Of a DNA stretch of 64,000 bases, positions 1 through 11,899 are shown one piece after another. Position numbers and translations under genes: made by a program. Source of the DNA: Paratrimastix pyriformis (Eukaryota; Preaxostyla; Paratrimastigidae); assembly GCA_027972325.1 (NCBI GenBank), contig JAPMOS010000014.1, forward strand, positions 638,001-702,000, read 5' to 3'. The notes below the pieces were generated by a model. It saw only the letters and a program-made list of their open reading frames with translations, made no database searches and was not told where the DNA came from. Numbering within the stretch: the stretch's first letter is position 1; the number at the start of each line of letters is the position of its first letter.

Positions 1-2520
1 GCCGTGTGCGGGGCCTCGCACAGCACAGCGTCCTGGAAACGCTCCACCCGTGCGTCTGCCCTCGCGAACTTCCCAGAAACGAAAACCCATCCGCTGGTCA
101 GGAGGCATGCCGGGGAGGCCGAGGGGCGGGTGGAGAGGAGAGGCGAACCGAGGACGTTGGCCGTGAGATCGTCCGGGGGCGCCGCCGTCAGGACGCCGCT
201 TGCCCTGATGAAGCCCAGCAGAGTCGGCTGGCGCCCCCACCAGGCCACCCCAACGACGGGCCCCTCGGACACTGGGCTGCTCCCCGGGGCCGGAGCAGGG
301 GCGGGCGCCACGGAGCCGACCATGGGCGGCGAAGGGAAGAGGGGCGCCAGCGGGGTCAAGGCGCCTGCCTCGGGTGGCACCGCCAGCCGGAAGGGGTGGA
401 CGGCGCCGGCGCTGGTGAGGAGGGCCAGATACTCGGAGCCGGGGGACAGCGACACCTAGCCGACAGGCGTGAGCGGACGACCCCAAACGGGCGAGTGCCG
501 ACCTGGCGAATGGCCACCCGGGCCTGCGACAGGGCCGCAAGCACCCTCCGACGGGCCCACAGGCCTACAGGCCAGCCGCCCCACATCCCGTGAAGAAGCC
601 GTCGGGAGGCCGAGCGCGGAGGGGAGATGAGGGGCTGCTGCGCGGACCGGGTCGGGGCAGCACGGCGGGGACGATGCTGCCCGGCTGCAGGCCCACCGAC
701 GAATAGCACATCTCCAGGCCCGCGGAGCCCGCCTGGGGCCTCCACAGGGAGACCGTGCACGAGGCTGCGCCCGAGCGGACCAAGAGGGGTGACCACCAAA
801 GGAGAGGCATGAGCCCGGCGCTCCGGTTGGTGGGAGAGAGGGCAGCAGCGCCGCCAAGGGGCCCATACGGACCCCCGAGGGGTTCGGCGGATTGGTCACC
901 GCTCAGAGTGCCGGCCAACGCGAGGGTCCCCGTGACGGGATCCGCCCCCAAGGCGTGACAGCCCCAGGGGTGCAGCCGCCCCAGGTCGTATGCCACCCAG
1001 GGTACCCAACTTGGCCCAGCGGCCCAGGCAGAGGGTCCAGGGGCCGGGGGAAAGAGAGCGGAGGGGAAGGAGGAAGGCAGGCGGGAAGACGCCAAGGCCG
1101 CGTCAAGGAGGGCCGGCAGGCCGAGCAGATGCAGCCGCCCGTCTTGGGCAAGCAACACCACTTGGCTCCCGCTGCAGCCAGTGCCCGCACCGCACAAGCA
1201 GCCAACGAGGACCAAGATGAGCTGGCTGCGCGGTGGGAGGGAGCGGCCAGACCGGGTCCAGGCGGCTCCGCAGAGAGGCACACTGCCGGCACGGACTCGC
1301 TTCTGCCACCATGCGGGTTTCCTGCCGGCCAGACGGATGGAGCCCTCCATGGCCTGCGGGACCCAATCACCCGCTGCGGTCGGGGCACTTGCCCCGGCCT
1401 GGGGGGGCGGGGGCGCGCACCACACGGCCACCATGGGGGCCGCGATGGTCGCTGTCTTGGCCTTCCTTTCCTTGGCGGCGGCCACCAGTTGGCTGCGCTG
1501 CTGCAGCTGCTGGAGGGTGGCGGCGGACTGGGTCTCGAGCAGACCGAACATGCCGGGGGCCAGCCCCAACACGGACGGCAGCATGTGGGGTCCCTCAGCG
1601 CGCAGTTGCAGGAGGGCCGCAAGGGGTGGGCGCATCAGCCGCACGACGGCCACAACGCCCGTGGGGGCCTGAGATCCGAGGGCGCAGAGGGGGCAGCTCG
1701 GCGGGCCCAACGAGCGAGGGCCGGAAGGCGGCCGCTGGGGGAAGTGGAACAAGAGCAGCTGGTCGTGCAAGGTCATCGCGGCCAAACAGCTGTACATTTG
1801 GTTGGGAGCCCACACAGGGGCCGCCGGAAGGGGGCTCCGCGGGCCCAGTAGGTCCGCGGAGACTGCGGGACGCGACAAAGATGGCGACACGAAGAGGGGC
1901 GCAATGATGGGATGGTGACTGTCACGGGGCGGGGAAGGCAGACTTGAAAGCGTGAAAGGGCCATGGCTAGCGGAGATCCCTTCAACTGCGTGAGATGAGC
2001 GCAGGTCGTCCCCGCACCCGTCATCCTCGCTGTCGACCTGGAAATCGTCGTCGGCTGCTGCTGAGGTGGAGCGAGCTGGCGACGGCACGGGAGACGGAGC
2101 GGCCAGGGGATTCGAATCAGCCGAAAAGCCCGCCAGAGCGCGTTCCAGGTGGCGCTCTAAGGTTGATGGTGGCTGCTGGGCCGGCGGGGGGACCCAGTCT
2201 GCCCCGACGCACTGGGCGGGGGTGGTCGAGGCCACCACCAACAGGGCGCCGCTCTCTTGGGATGGGGAGGGTTTCCGCTCGCGCACTGTGGAGCGATCAT
2301 TATCGGCAGTGAAGGCCTGCCGCAGATGCCCTTGGACCAGAAAGGCCCGGTGGGTCCCCCCATGGGAGGCGCTCACACCCACAAGAGGCCGGTCCTCGCG
2401 GCGGGCGAGAGGGGCCGGCCAACCAGTTCGTCGGCCTTGAAGAGCTTGGAAGAGAGGCTCGAGCAAGCCCAAAAAGAATCCTGTGCGCAGGGGCGTTGAG
2501 TCAGGGCGGGGGTGGGACAA
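1..2520 (-). CDS. NBAS-like beta-propeller protein, N-terminal part (runs off left edge)
   Basis: Read on the minus strand as one long exon (about 2520 to 650), a short exon (about 520-562) and an exon from about 456 to the edge. The joins use a donor GTCCGC near 646 and GTCGGC near 518, with CTAG acceptors, and give continuous propeller-like sequence such as VSLSPGSEYLALL and VVGVAWWGRQPTLLGF. These resemble the WD repeats before the Sec39 domain of human NBAS (MSLSPDGMLLAAI, VNWWADSAVTLA). NBAS is a subunit of the NRZ/Dsl1 tether for Golgi-to-ER vesicles and also recruits decay factors. The first 270 residues are low-complexity and do not look conserved. The codon at 2520 is TTG with a stop just upstream, so the true first exon lies further 5' and I could not place it. 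The Sec39 domain would lie outside the window. Family call is tentative. Confidence 0.45.
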
Positions 2521-2863
2521 TCGGAAGACCGATCAATTCAAAGAGCCACCAAAAAAGACGATGGAAGATATTTCTCCTGACTTGCTGGACCTAAAAGAGG
2601 GCATTATGTTAACCGATAGGTGTGCGAAGTAAGACCGGAAGCCGGATTATCATCTCCTTTCCGCCGCGCTACAGGGAGGAATGAGCCAACGAAATTGAAA
2701 TGGGACAAACTTCTTCCTCGGGAACATCCGAGTGCGAGGCTGTTGGGGCCACCTCGTAGAGCACCATCGAGTTTCCTAGCTGACTCCGGAAGAGTGGAGT
2801 CGATTTGGGGAAAAGCGTCTCTCCACCTCAATGAACAGCACAACACCGCGGGTCCACAAATCA

Positions 2864-2986
2864 ATGGACGTTGATATATCCCAGGCACATCAAATTTTGA
2901 CCGATTTTCTTGCCACCCACGAGAATCTTCCAGAGATCAGAATGTCCTGCCAGCAAATCGATCTGGCGTTGCAAGAAGAAATCCAG
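2864..2986 (+). CDS. Putative first exon of an unrecognised small gene
   Basis: An ATG at 2864 opens a 41-codon stretch (MDVDISQAHQIL, then LPEIRMSCQQIDLALQEEIQ) ending at CAG before GTTTGT. The composition is helical and protein-like and GC is moderate, as in first exons elsewhere in the window. A possible continuation after an AAG acceptor near 3047 reads GHNERANDEWNLVSILSTLF, but the donor is not of the local GTCYG type and no family is recognised. It would be divergent to the NBAS-like gene. It may not be a gene. Confidence 0.25.
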
Positions 2987-3408
2987 GTTTGTGACTGCTG
3001 CTGGGAATGGTCGTGGTTACCACTTCCACAGCGATCCGAAGGGGCACAATGAACGGGCGAATGACGAATGGAATCTCGTCTCGATTTTATCAACGTTGTT
3101 CGGTTTGCGGCCAAGGCCCCGTCCCTATTTCGTCGTTTCTCCTCACTCCTCGCCTCTTCGCTTTGTCTCTCCATTCACCTCTCGCCTCCCTCTCCAGCTG
3201 TTTTCTGTTTTTTCCTTCCGCCCATTTCTCTTCGGCAACAATGTCACCCGTTCGGGGGTCACCCGCTCGGGGCGCCTTAGCGATGAACACTGTTCTGGGG
3301 CCTGGGCACCGTCATTCCGGCACCAGGGTTATTCTGTTTCGTCCTCCATTGTGAACCCGGCCGCGCCACGCTCGCGAGGCATGAAGCCCTTCACCAGGTA
3401 GACGGGCT
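2987..3408. other. Stretch without a confident gene
   Basis: Between the putative exon ending at 2986 and the 3' end of the F-box gene. It is pyrimidine-rich around 3120-3240 and has short open frames on both strands, none with recognisable conservation. It may hold the rest of the small gene starting at 2864. Confidence 0.4.
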
Positions 3409-4807
3409 TCATGAAATCGCGCTGCGCACAGTCAGTTGAGAGCCGTGAGGCACGGTGATGCGGAGAGGCTGGGGCGAGGCGCAGGGGAGAGACGAACCGA
3501 GGTGAGAGCCTCCATCCCGGTGCCCCTGAATGGGGCACTCGATACTCGGGAGCCGATCATCCCGTCGAAGAATATGACTGACCCTGCTCCACCGTGAACC
3601 GTGAGGTGAGGTCGCGCATGGCTGGGGGGAAGGGGACGGACCGGGTTCTTCTGCCGATTTGCGCGCCTGCCGGCGCGACCAGAACTGGCCCGTGGTGCAG
3701 GTGTCCCGGAACGTGATCCGGAGCCATGTGTGGTGGTCTAGCGGGGTCAAAATGAACGTTTGGCTGCCTCCGGGCCAAGGGAGGCGGACCGAGTTTGCAC
3801 AGGATCATCCGTTTCATGGGGTCCATGAGGTACGGAGTCGCCCCCTAGCGCGCAGAGGCGGGTCAGGGAATGGAACGGGACAACGAGCAAGGCCGCCGAG
3901 GCAGACCAGCGTCCGGAAGGGAGCGGCGAGAAGGGGATGGCGCTCGCCCCCCTCGGGGATGGTGACCGCGCCCGATGGCGGCTCTTGTTGTTGCGGCTTC
4001 GACGGGCCGCCTCGCCGCCCTTTCTTGGGGCCCTTGTGCCCACCCGCCCTGGGCGCCACAACGGAGCCGCTCGTCGCACCGAGGGGATCTTCTTCCGGCG
4101 GATGCTCCCGGGCTGTGTCTTCGAGCGTCCCTGGAGGTGGGATCGGGGGGTGAGTCCCCGGATCTGTTGCTGTTGCCGTTGCCGGGGGGTCTGCGAGGCC
4201 CATCAGGGCGAGCTCCTCATGGGCTGTCCGGTCGCGGTGCCGGGCGGCAGCCGCGGCGGCGGAGGCCTCCACATCTTGGAGGTGCTGTGAATAGTTGAAG
4301 AGAGGTCCCAGAGCCGTGGCAAATGCATATCCATGCTAGTACCCCAAACGTGAAGAAGCGTTCCACATTCGCCCATTGGCCAGCAGACCGGGGAGACCCA
4401 GCGCAAACTTTGTCGGGCAAGATCAACAAAAAAGGTCCCCGCGCGACCCCATCCGTCACAGGGGGTGTTGATCCCCCCCAGGAAAAGGCCACAAAATAAA
4501 GAAGTGGCCACGGGTTTGATGGCGCATTCGTAGGGACCGGACCATTTGACAAATGAAAAATAACGGTCTCTATCCCAAAAATATAAACAAAATGTTTTGC
4601 CGCAACAGCAGACCTCCAACCATGTTCCCCCACGACAAGAGCAGATGGAGAATCAAACAAATCATCGATGCAACGAATTCTCCATAAAACCTCGTCATTG
4701 ATAATTATTTTCAGGTACAAGCACACATTTGCAAGAACCTCCATGACGGAGGAACTGCAGTATGTACAAATTTTGACGATCACATCGGCGGGGAGCGTGT
4801 CAAGCAT
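3409..4807 (-). CDS. F-box domain protein with at least five introns
   Basis: Starts at ATG 4807 with an F-box (LPADVIVKICTYCSSSVMEV, then INDEVLWRIRC), expected to bind SKP1 and present a substrate to a cullin-RING ligase. The reading frame only stays open if introns are removed. Junctions that restore good protein: HGW/RDRYFSF (donor GTCTGC), LRW/HGYAFATALG (GTCTCC), FRTL/GATPYLMDP (GTCTGC), ILCKL/DHHTWLRITF (GTCCGC) and AEEP/GSVIFFDGM (GTCCGT). The last exon probably ends RITVPHGSQLTVRSAIS before TGA at 3409-3411. A lysine- and proline-rich linker lies in the middle. The C-terminal substrate domain is not a repeat type I recognise. Its start codon is 29 bp from that of TSR2 on the other strand, so the two must share a promoter region. 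Confidence 0.65.
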
Positions 4808-4836
4808 CAGGCTGTGTGCTCCCCCCTGCGGAGATT

Positions 4837-5568
4837 ATGACAACCTTAAACCCCGTTTCTGAGCGCCGTTTTTTGCAGGGTGTACGCGCCGTCCTCAACA
4901 GCTGGAGTGCTTTGAGACTTGCCGTTGAGCAGGGTTGGTCCGGGGACGAAGAGGCCACCGAGAAACGACTCGAGAACCTTTATCTGGATGTCATCGAGTG
5001 CTTCTTGGGAAAGACTCGCGAGCAGTTTGACGAGGACGATCTCCTGAGCTACCTCGAGGACCATATTTCTGAAGAATTCAAGGTGTCCCTGGAGGGTGAT
5101 GTCGGCGTGGAGGAGGTCTTTTCGTTTTTGGCGGCACAGATTCCATCTCTTCGGATCTAGGTGGAACGTGCGATCGGGACTCTCTTTTTTGAGTGTCTCA
5201 ATGGTCAATTCACGAAAGTCGACCGTATTCTGACCCAAGTTCAGAGGTTTAAGCCAATGGCACCATTTCTGGATCCCCTCAATCTCCCTGATCCTGCTGC
5301 AGCTGTTTCGACTGCCACCACACCGGCCAGCAGCCCTTCTCCTGCCACAGCTTTGAGCTGCTCGACCGCTGCATCAACTCCTCTCCCACCTTCCGTGGCC
5401 ACAACCCCTTCTGCCACTCCTGTGGCTACGGCCACCACCCCTGCTCCTTCCGAAGCAACGCCGGTCCCCGCCAGCGATGTCGCAGCGACGCCGGCCCAGA
5501 CTTCCACAGAGGATGAGTGGGAGGTCCAGACCCATCGCCGCAACAAGGGTAAGGCTCGCTTTTCGTAA
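4837..5568 (+). CDS. TSR2: Pre-rRNA-processing protein TSR2
   Basis: TSR2 is the chaperone that escorts ribosomal protein eS26 into pre-40S particles. The N-terminal helical domain shows WSALRLAVEQGWSG, close to the family motif WPALQIAVENGFGG, followed by acidic helices (EDHISEEF). The extreme C-terminus EDEWEVQTHRRNKGKARFS matches the conserved DGW.IVRRKK tail. The frame carries a TAG at 5158-5160. Removing a 45-nt intron 5116-5160 (GTCTTT...CTAG) joins GVEE to VERAIGTLFFECL, which restores the helix expected from the family, so the TAG is the acceptor and not a stop. A Ser/Thr/Pro/Ala-rich spacer separates domain and tail. Start ATG at 4837 agrees with the family length. Spliced product about 228 residues. 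Confidence 0.88.
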
Positions 5569-5763
5569 ACAACAGTCTTGTTTAAAAAAAATTCTGATTT
5601 AACTTCGCCCCGAGCCTTCAACCCTCGGGCGTGACGAGCGAATTTTGAGGCCTTTTTTTTTCCGGCTCGTCCAAGAACCGAGGGGTCTTCTGACCGTCCC
5701 TATAATTAATCCCGGGCAGTTGCCCCCGATTTTCCACTCCTGTAAAACAGATCGGGAGGCGGA

Positions 5764-8700
5764 ATGAGCAAAAGATTCCAGACAGAGCACTCCGATTTCT
5801 CAAAACAAATATCCGAGACTCTCGGAGCGGCAGTCACCATCTCTCCTCATCAAGGTCAGGGTTTCAGGTTTTCGTTGCAAATTATTCGTCTCCAAATCAT
5901 CCCAGATACGCATCAGTCCCGCTCGCGGTCTCCGACTCCGAACCCAGCTTTCGTCCTCGACAAGAGCCGGCACCAGTGGACCAACATGCCCCTCTGGATT
6001 CAAAGGTACTCGAAATGCTTCAGCTGCGAGTGTTCCGTCCTATATGCGAACCAGGAACTCATGGAGGCCTTCGTATCCGTCTGTGCCCAGAGTTTTCCCC
6101 CGGGGTCACATTTCCCCCTCCCTCCCCTCCGTCCGTACCGCCCATCCGCCCATCCGCCCATCCCCTCAGGATGCCTCGACGGGCCCGCTTCGTCGGCAGG
6201 TGCACGAGCTGCTTCAGACGCACGTCCTCAGCGTGGCCCCGTACGCCCATGCCCACGCCTCGGCCGCCCTGCGGCTGCAGCTGCGGGCGCTGCTGGTGCA
6301 GGGGATGCTCTTTCTGGACCGGATGGGGGTCGCCCCGGGGCTGCTGCTCTACGAGGGCCGCTGGGCCCTGCTGGATGAGCTCCTCGACAACGCCTTCAAC
6401 GCGGCCGCGGCCGCCACGCAGGCCGCCGAGCACGTCCGCAGGGGCCAGTCGGTCAAGCTGGCCTCCCGCAACCCCCTCTGGTACGGGGCCCCCGGGGTCT
6501 GTCCCGCCGCCCCCGCTGGAATGGGGGCGCGGGGGCAAGGGGCGACCTCGCACCTCGGCGGGCGATGGACAGCCACGGGGCAGACGAGAGCTCCTGGAGG
6601 GCGGCGTCTCAGTGAGGTTGCACGCGATGTGGGGCCGCGGGACGGCTGTGGCTTTGTTGGCGGGGGGGGCCCGCAGGTGGGCAAGTCCTTCCTGCTGAAG
6701 AAGCTGGCCCTGGCCCTGCCGCTGCTCTTCCCGCAGCTGGTCGTGGCCTACTGCAACTACGGGGCGCCCCCGCAATGCTGGTGCCCCGAGGCCTTCGCCC
6801 CGGCCGCCGACCCCGCCGGAGCCGCCGCCCCCCCTGCGGACCCGCAGGCCCCCCGCTGGCCCGCCCCGTGCCGCCACTGCGCCCGGGCCTCGTGCGGCGA
6901 GGATGCGGGGCCGTCCCTGCTGGATCCGAAGGGAGTGTGCCGCCCCTGGCACGTGCTGCTGCATGCGATGCGGGCCCGGGGCTTCGAAGCCCACGGACAC
7001 ACCATCCAGCAGGTCATGGGGGCGGCCGCCCAGGCGGGCCTGGTGCCGCTCTTCCTGGGCGACGGGGTCGAGGCGACCGCCCTCAAGGAGCCCCTCCCCG
7101 AACCCGGCCTGTCCTCTCCTGGGGGCACTCCGCAGATCCGCCCAGGTCTGGGGGTGGGGGCGTGGGGCAGCCCGAGGCGCCGACCAGCCAGTCCACGCCG
7201 CCCACCCCCTTCGTATGGCTCCCGCGTTGATCGGGCGTTGCTTTGTGGCTGCTGGGTGGGCCGCAGGGCGACCCTGCGAGGAGGGGGCCGGGACACCGAG
7301 CTGCTCGCCCGCCCGGCTGCGGAGCCCCTCGCCCCTGCGCCAGTGCTACCCACCCTCGCCCCCGCGCCAGTGCTACCCACCCTCGCCCGCCTCCCGGGCT
7401 GGCGGCTCCGAGGCGGCCTCGTCGACCGGCGCCCCCGCCCCGCCCGGTCTGTGGCCCGTCCGCTCCGTCCTCCTCGCCGCCCCCCTCGCCGGGCCCTCGG
7501 GTCATCTGGGCTGACATGGGCTTGCGGTCATCCGGGCCGTCGGGTCATCTGGGCTTGCGGTCGCGGTGGGGGGGGCGCGGGATGGGATGGGATGGGATGG
7601 GATGAGGGCAGGGGAGTGGGGGGCCCAGGTGCACCGTGAGCACATGGCCCTGGGGGCCTCGCCCCGGGGGCTGGCCGTCCTGGCGGGCGACACGATCGCG
7701 CTGCCCCTCGTCTGCTTCGGCAGGGCCGACCCCGCCAAGTATGTCCGTCTCCGCGCTTTCCCCGTCTCGCCGCCCCTCCTCCGCCCCGCCGGTGGGGCCG
7801 TGGCTCATCTCGGGGGTCATCGGGGGCGGCGGTGTCTGCCGACCTGCAGGCTGCCCGGACGGGCCTCGATCCGCACCGGTGGGCCCTGCGGGACGTGCGG
7901 CCCCTGGGGCGCCTCGACGAGGTGCGCCGCTTCTTCCAGGCCGGTCCCCCTCCCACACCCCTGCCCTGCCCCCGCCCCGCCCTGCCCCGCCCTGCCCTGC
8001 CCCAGGCCGACCTCACACCCGGGCCGCCCCGGCCCGTGATGGCTGGCAGATCCTCCGCCTGAGCGCCCCGGCCGAGGTGCCGCTGCGGTGCCTGCACCGA
8101 TCGGGGGGGCGCCTGGCGGCGCTGCTGCAGCAGGTCCAGCTGGCCCTCGGCTACGCCCGCTCCCCGCGCCGCACCCGCCGCTCGGACTCGCCCGCGCCCA
8201 CGGGCCCCCCGGCCGCCGCTGGACCCGGGGCCGCACCGCCGCCGGGCCCAAGCCCAAGCCCATCGTCGGCCCGGCGTGCGACCTTCCCCGCGCCCCTCGC
8301 CATGGCCATCCCCAGGGCCGCCCGGTCGGCCTCCCCGGGGCCGGCGCCCAGCCCCCCGCGGGGCGGCTCGCAGTTGACAGGCTCGACGGCCGACTCGTGG
8401 GCCTCGTCACCCGGGCGCCTCGGGTCGCCCCTCCGGAGGGGGCCGCCGCCCTCGAGCCTGGCTGAGGCCTCCGTCGCCCCGTCGGCCGCCTGGGCGGCGA
8501 CCCTCCGCTCGCCCCGGATCCCCGCCGGCCCGGCCGATGGCCCCCAGGCCCCGGCGCCCGACCCGCTGCAGCCCTCGGACGGTCCGCACTCACCTCCTGC
8601 CCTCTCCCCTCCTCTCCTGCCCTCTCCCCTCCTCCCCTCTCCTCTCCCATCCTCTCCGGGATGCCCGGCGGGAACATTCGAGCGGCGGCCTCCACACGCG

Positions 8701-11700
8701 GGCTCTGCCGCATGTGGGCTGGCCTCTCCCGGACGCCGCAGAGACCTGCGAGGCTGCGCTGGGGCTGCTGGTTGCGGGGCTGCGGGCGGCGCTACTGGTG
8801 GGGCCCGAGGGCGACGGGGGCGCGGGCGCCGAGTGGGACGGGGGGCGGCTGCCCTGGATGGCCTTCGCCGAGGCCGAGCACATCCTGGGCCAGCAGCCCC
8901 CCGCGGGCCCCCTGCCCGCCCAGGCCCTGCAGCAGCAGCAGCAGCAGCCGAGGCCGGGCCCCCTGTCGCACGCCCAGCGGCGCCGGGTGCTGCTGCGGCT
9001 TGTGGACCAGTGCCGGCTGCAGTGCCGCATCGCCAACCCCGACGACCAGGGGCTGCCCCTGCCCGTCGAGGAGTGGATGGTCCGCCCGCCACGACCCGCC
9101 ACGGCCCCTCCCCCGCGTCCATCCATCCATGCCCCGCCAGCGCCCATGCCCATGCCCGGCCCGCGGTCTCATCGTCTTCTCCGCCGCGCCTCTCGGCACG
9201 CCGGGCCGGGGGCAGCTCTCCTTCGGGGACGGCACCCAGACGGGCCTCGTGCCCCGCCTGCCCGCCCCATCGCCGGCCGCCTCCCCGCGCTCTCCGGCCG
9301 GCCGCACGGCGTCCCACTCCCCGCGGCGGCCCCCGGAAGCCGACCCGGACCCAGTGAACCGCTCCCCGGCCCCCGCCACCGGCCCCCGGTGGGCCGTCGC
9401 CCCCGTCGCCCCCTCCCCCTCCCCCCTCCCCGGCCCCGCAGCGTGCCGCCGATGCCACCCGTACCCCGGCCCCGCCTCCGGAGGGGCTCCCACAGGATGT
9501 GGAACGCAGCAGCCCGCCGGGGCCCGATGGGGAGCTCTCCATCGCCCTGCTGATGGGCGACGACCCTCAAAGCCCCGCCCCTTGGCGACCCCCGGCGGCC
9601 CCCTTCGAGGACCCCCTGGCGGCGCCCCATCCCGGCCCCGCCGATGTGTGGGCCCCTCGTTCTCTTCCCCAGGCCGAGCAGGCGCAGGCGCAGGCGCAGG
9701 AGCCGCCGGCCATGGGCGCCCCGGCCGATGGTGGCCCCGAGAGCGGCGACCCGTGGACCCCCGCCCCGGACCCGGCCGGCATGGGCGCGGGTCAGGCCAT
9801 GGGGGGCGATGGCGGTGGCGGTGGCGGTGGCTGTGGTGGTGGCGATGGCGAGCGGGGCGGGCCGCTGGCCGAGCCGTGCGGCGGCCTGTGTGGGGATGAG
9901 CTGGTCCAGCGGGCCCTGGCCACCCGGCGGGCCATGCTCATGCTCCGCGCCCGGCGGGGACACCCGCCAGCCCCCACCACCACCACCACCACCACGGGCG
10001 GCATCGCATCCAGCCCCAGCGGCCCCTTCGGTCCGTCCCCGCCCCGCCTGCCCTGCCCCTGCCTGCCCCTGCCCCCGCCTGCCCTACCCGTTCGGCTGCT
10101 GACTTTTGCTGTTGCCGATGGGGCTGCGATGGGCCGATGGGCCGATGGGTGGGCTGGGCGTGTGTGGGCAGTGCGGCTGCTTGTGAACGGGGTCGCCATC
10201 TCGACGGCCCCCTCGTTCGCCCTACTCTGCCGGACGGTGGCCTCGCTGCTGCCCCTCGAGGCGCCCGCCCTGGGCAGCCTGCCGGCCGCCCTGCAGGGGA
10301 GCCCGCCCCACATGCGCATGGGCTTCGTCGACGCCCACGGGGCCTTCATCGAGGTCCGCCCAGCCCCCCCCGTCGCGCCCCGCCCCGGCTTCCTCCCTTC
10401 CTCCCCTCCCCTCCCCACCTCCCTCCCCTTCCGTCTTCATTAGGGTCCATGCTTCGTCTTCCGCCCTTGGGGGGGGACCGTGGCCGTGGGGGGCAGGACG
10501 ACGCCGACCTGGCGCTGCTGTGCGAGTATCAGGCCCACTGCGGCCCCGACGGGAGCAGCCCCTTCTGCCCGCCCGGCTGCCCCTGCCGGGCCGGGGGCCG
10601 CGAGGGCGACGGGGCCAGCGGCTGCTGCGAGGAGGCCGACGACGGCGCCTCGGCGACCCCCTCGGGCTCCTCGGCCGGCCCCCCGCGCCCCCGCCTCACC
10701 GTCAAGTCCCGGCCCGGTCCGCCCCGCCACGCCGCCACGCCCCGCACCGCACCGCACCGCACCGCACCGCCACAGGCCACGCGACTCTCTTGGGTTCCCC
10801 TGCCCGCCACCATCCCCGCCCCTCCCTCTCGCCCCTCCCTCTCGCCCCTCCCTCTCGCCCCTCCCACTCACCCGCCGCCGCTGATGGGTGCTGCTGGGGC
10901 CCGTCCGTGGCCTGGGGCGAAGCTCCACGCAGTGGCCTTCCACAACAGGGCCCGCGCTCCATGTCCGGACCGCTTGCGCCCCCGCCCAGGGCACCGCCCA
11001 GGGCACCCCATGGCCCCGCCCCAGCCCCAGCCCCAGCCCCCCAGCACCGCCCCGCCCTCTACTCGCCCTGACCCTGCCCGCCCCTGCTCTTGCCCTGCCC
11101 CTGCCCTGCCCGCGGACCGACCTTGTGCAGCCCCTCCACCGACTGGGCGGCCGGGGTGCCTCTCGGCCGAGGCCATCAACCCCGCCTCCGCCGCCCCGGC
11201 CCTGGCCCGCCCCCAGCTCATCACGGCCCCGCGGCCACCAGGCCCCGAAGGCCCGCCAGCCCAACCACCCAGGCACCAAAGCACACACACACACACACCC
11301 CCCATACCCCTCGACCAGCTGCCGGATGTGCTGACGGGGCCTGGACTGGGCTGGGGGTTGGGGGCTGTTTGGGGGGCAGGGTACTACCTGGTGGACCACA
11401 AGCGGGTCCGCAGCCCGGCCGACCTTGCGACCCTCCTGCGGCGCACCATCGGCCGGCTGCAGCTGGAGCGCTCCCCCGAGGCGGCCGCCACCCTGGCCCG
11501 GCTGCGCCCCCCGCCGCTCGCCCCGGCCCAGGGCGGGTCGCCCATCAAGAGCCAGCGGGCCCCGGCCGAGGACCCGCCGCAGCCCCAGCACGGCCCCCAG
11601 GCCCCCCGGAGCCCCAACGTGGGCGGGGTGGCCCTGGTCCTGGTCGACGCCTCCGGCCAGCCCGTCACGTGCTCCCGGTCCGCACCCCCCCAGCCCCACG

Positions 11701-11899
11701 GCCCGGCATCCTTCACCCACAGCCCACACAGTCACACGGCTGCCCTCACCACCCCTGCACTTCCCTCCTCGAATCTGGGCTGGCCTGGGGGGGCAGCGAC
11801 CTCGCCGAGCGGTGGCCGGGCGAGCCGCTTTACGTGGTGCACACTTCGCGGCACCCCGCCACACCGGCTCGCTCTTGGTGGCCCCCCAGCCGCCCCTGA
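5764..11899 (+). CDS. Large P-loop NTPase (STAND-like), multi-exon
   Basis: Starts MSKRFQTEHSDF at 5764. After an intron beginning GTCTGT near 6087 comes a helical region (QVHELLQTHVLSVAPYAHAH), then a Walker A motif GAPGVGKS assembled across an intron (exon to 6496, intron 6497-6676, exon from 6677). Downstream are CWCPEAF, a Cys pair (CRHCARASCGED), HAMRARGFEAHGHTIQQVM, then VHREHMALGASPRGLAVLAG near 7630, which resembles the sensor strand of STAND/AAA-type ATPases that scan for a threat or signal. The rest to 11899 holds Pro/Ala/Ser-rich linkers, a polyQ run near 8930, and blocks such as RRRVLLRLVDQCRLQCRIA and LVNGVAISTAPSFALLCR. No Walker B is clear, so the ATPase class is open. Introns start GTCCGC/GTCCGT (for example near 7746, 8580, 9080, 10354, 11678). 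The 3' half could be a second gene. Confidence 0.5.

Noticed and set aside
5116-5160. Alternative genetic code or stop read-through in TSR2
   Set aside because: A short GTC...TAG intron explains the TAG, and other genes in the window use TAA, TGA and TAG as ordinary stops.
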